Positions 6,511 to 7,389 of a stretch of 7,389 nucleotides of DNA are shown here, in pieces. The stretch lies in the NCBI GenBank assembly GCA_913776405.1, contig CAJYOV010000637.1, forward strand, positions 1 through 7,389, in the 5' to 3' direction. The stretch's first letter is position 1. Each line of letters begins with the position of its first letter. Below the pieces are notes generated by a model, which saw nothing but the letters and a program-made list of their open reading frames with translations, was not told the DNA's origin and did no database searches. This DNA is from Pseudobdellovibrionaceae bacterium (GTDB lineage Bacteria > Bdellovibrionota > Bdellovibrionia > Bdellovibrionales > JAMPXM01). A program made the position numbers and the translations under genes.

Positions 6511-7389
6511 TTAGAATCTTACTTTTTTCTCGTTCGTGTAAACGTAGTCTAATTTCAAGTGGCGGTACTGCTCGTACTTGTAGCGCATCTTGAGAAGCCT
6601 CAGCATGAAGGCTTCTCGCTCGTCGAGATCGCCGGACTTACGAAGCTTCTTGATTTCACCCATGATGTATTTCGACGCTTCACTCGGGTGAAAAGCAAAT
6701 GCGCGAGAGAAGTGATAATTCTCACCTTCTGGAATTAGGCGCGCATCGAAAATTTCGTCGCGATTGAAACCGATACGAATGATCGAACCGTGAATGACCA
6801 TCTTCTTGTCGAGAAAAAGGTCGCGAATGTGAATGTCGTCACCGCGAACCTTCAGGAATTCAAACAGGCTGTGGCGAGTGACCGCCAAGTTTTCGAAAGC
6901 AGGTCGCTCTTCTGAAGTCATCTCGAAGTCTTCGAGTTGAAGGGCGTACTGAGCCGGAGTCATGCCGATTTCAGTTAGACGACGCGTGAAAAGGTACCAT
7001 TCCAAGAATTGCGTCATGCGCATCTCGAAAGCTTCGTTCTCTTCATCCATGACACCGGCTTCGTCGAAGAATTCCTTCTTCGCTTTAGCCACGTCGTCGC
7101 GGAAGCGATCGCCGGTGAAGAAAACTGTTAATCGGTCGATAAGTTCGTCAAACATTCCGTAGAGTCCGTTCAAGAAGAAGTCGAAAAGTTTCCGGGCGTC
7201 ATGCGGACCGGGGTGACTTTCGGGGTGATACTGTACGCTGAAACATTTTTTCTCTTTGCACTCGATTCCTTCAACCGTTTTATCGTTGAGGTTCTCGTGC
7301 GTGACGCGCGCATTGCTAGGAAGGCTCGATCCGTCGACGCAGTAGCCATGATTCTGCGACGTCACATAGATCTCATTCAAGAGATGATC
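6511..7389 (-). CDS. carA: Carbamoyl phosphate synthase small (glutaminase) subunit, 3' part, with a fused C-terminal domain of unknown function
   Basis: The gene enters from the right edge. The first 75 or so visible residues are the end of the class I glutamine amidotransferase domain: [11 protein letters not shown] (9-19, counted from the first codon in the window), then [15 protein letters not shown] (51-65) with the catalytic His55 and Glu57. The nucleophile cysteine lies outside. CarA releases ammonia from glutamine for CarB. CarA normally ends some 20-25 residues after the HPE motif. Here the frame runs through DFFLNGLYG without a stop into about 214 more residues (79-292) and ends at TAA 6511-6513. 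The intact protein should be much longer than the usual 360-390 residues. The extension is described separately. A terminator follows at once, then carB. The CarA call is certain; a true fusion is likely, but an assembly artefact cannot be excluded. Confidence 0.93.
   Translation of the reverse strand, partial: DHLLNEIYVTSQNHGYCVDGSSLPSNARVTHENLNDKTVEGIECKEKKCFSVQYHPESHPGPHDARKLFDFFLNGLYGMFDELIDRLTVFFTGDRFRDDVAKAKKEFFDEAGVMDEENEAFEMRMTQFLEWYLFTRRLTEIGMTPAQYALQLEDFEMTSEERPAFENLAVTRHSLFEFLKVRGDDIHIRDLFLDKKMVIHGSIIRIGFNRDEIFDARLIPEGENYHFSRAFAFHPSEASKYIMGEIKKLRKSGDLDEREAFMLRLLKMRYKYEQYRHLKLDYVYTNEKKVRF
6514..7155 (-). other. Unrecognised C-terminal domain of the CarA fusion (or a separate gene read from an internal ATG)
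   Basis: About 214 residues from MFDELIDRL to the end. Not assigned to any family I can name. The first half looks helical and acidic ([11 protein letters not shown], then [11 protein letters not shown] at 128-138, counted from the first codon in the window). The middle is strand-rich ([20 protein letters not shown] at 173-192, [11 protein letters not shown] at 198-208, [20 protein letters not shown] at 216-235). The end is a basic helix ([13 protein letters not shown], then [10 protein letters not shown]). There is no signal peptide, membrane segment or cysteine cluster. The pattern reminds me of stand-alone hypothetical proteins in Bdellovibrio- and Myxococcus-like bacteria. The ATG at 7153-7155 would give such a protein, but it has no convincing Shine-Dalgarno and no stop separates it from CarA, so fusion is the simpler reading. 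Confidence 0.6.

Noticed and set aside
7153..7155. Internal ATG as the start of a separate gene after carA
   Set aside because: No carA stop codon lies before it and there is no good Shine-Dalgarno. Kept as an alternative in the domain entry, not as a separate CDS.

Overview
The window carries six genes, all on the minus strand, read from right to left: the 3' part of carA, carB, a PhnD-like periplasmic binding protein, an ABC ATPase, its ABC-2 type permease, and the 5' part of a prepilin peptidase gene (pilD). Codon use and base composition look even across the window (GC near one half by eye), with no sign of a mobile element, RNA gene or CRISPR array. Two protein features suggest a predatory or deltaproteobacterium-like Gram-negative, most likely Bdellovibrionota or a relative. 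One is the ATPase-permease-prepilin peptidase order, which matches the Myxococcus pilH-pilI-pilD arrangement. The other is a CarA C-terminal extension that resembles hypothetical proteins I associate with that group. This placement is inference.

Right part (3256-7389): carbamoyl phosphate synthase. The glutaminase subunit CarA enters from the right edge with its catalytic His and Glu. It does not stop where CarA normally ends but reads on in frame for about 214 more codons of an unrecognised domain. Directly after its stop codon is a textbook intrinsic terminator, then a 40-base leader with a second hairpin and a good ribosome binding site, then a complete 1062-residue CarB (two ATP-grasp halves and an MGS-like allosteric domain).

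Middle (3079-3255): a 177-base gap with no gene but much dyad symmetry. There is a three-part palindrome at 3184-3217 and a nearly continuous chain of five small perfect inverted repeats at 3081-3157. The last of these holds the Shine-Dalgarno sequence of the next gene in its loop.

Left part (1-3078): a tightly packed set of four genes that probably share a transcript. The binding protein is followed after 56 bases by the ATPase. ATPase and permease overlap by 4 bases (ATGA), and permease and prepilin peptidase overlap by 8 bases. The ATPase and permease look like an exporter, so the PhnD-like protein has no import partner here. The context instead suggests an accessory ABC system for type IV pilus assembly, with PilD cleaving and N-methylating prepilins at the inner membrane.
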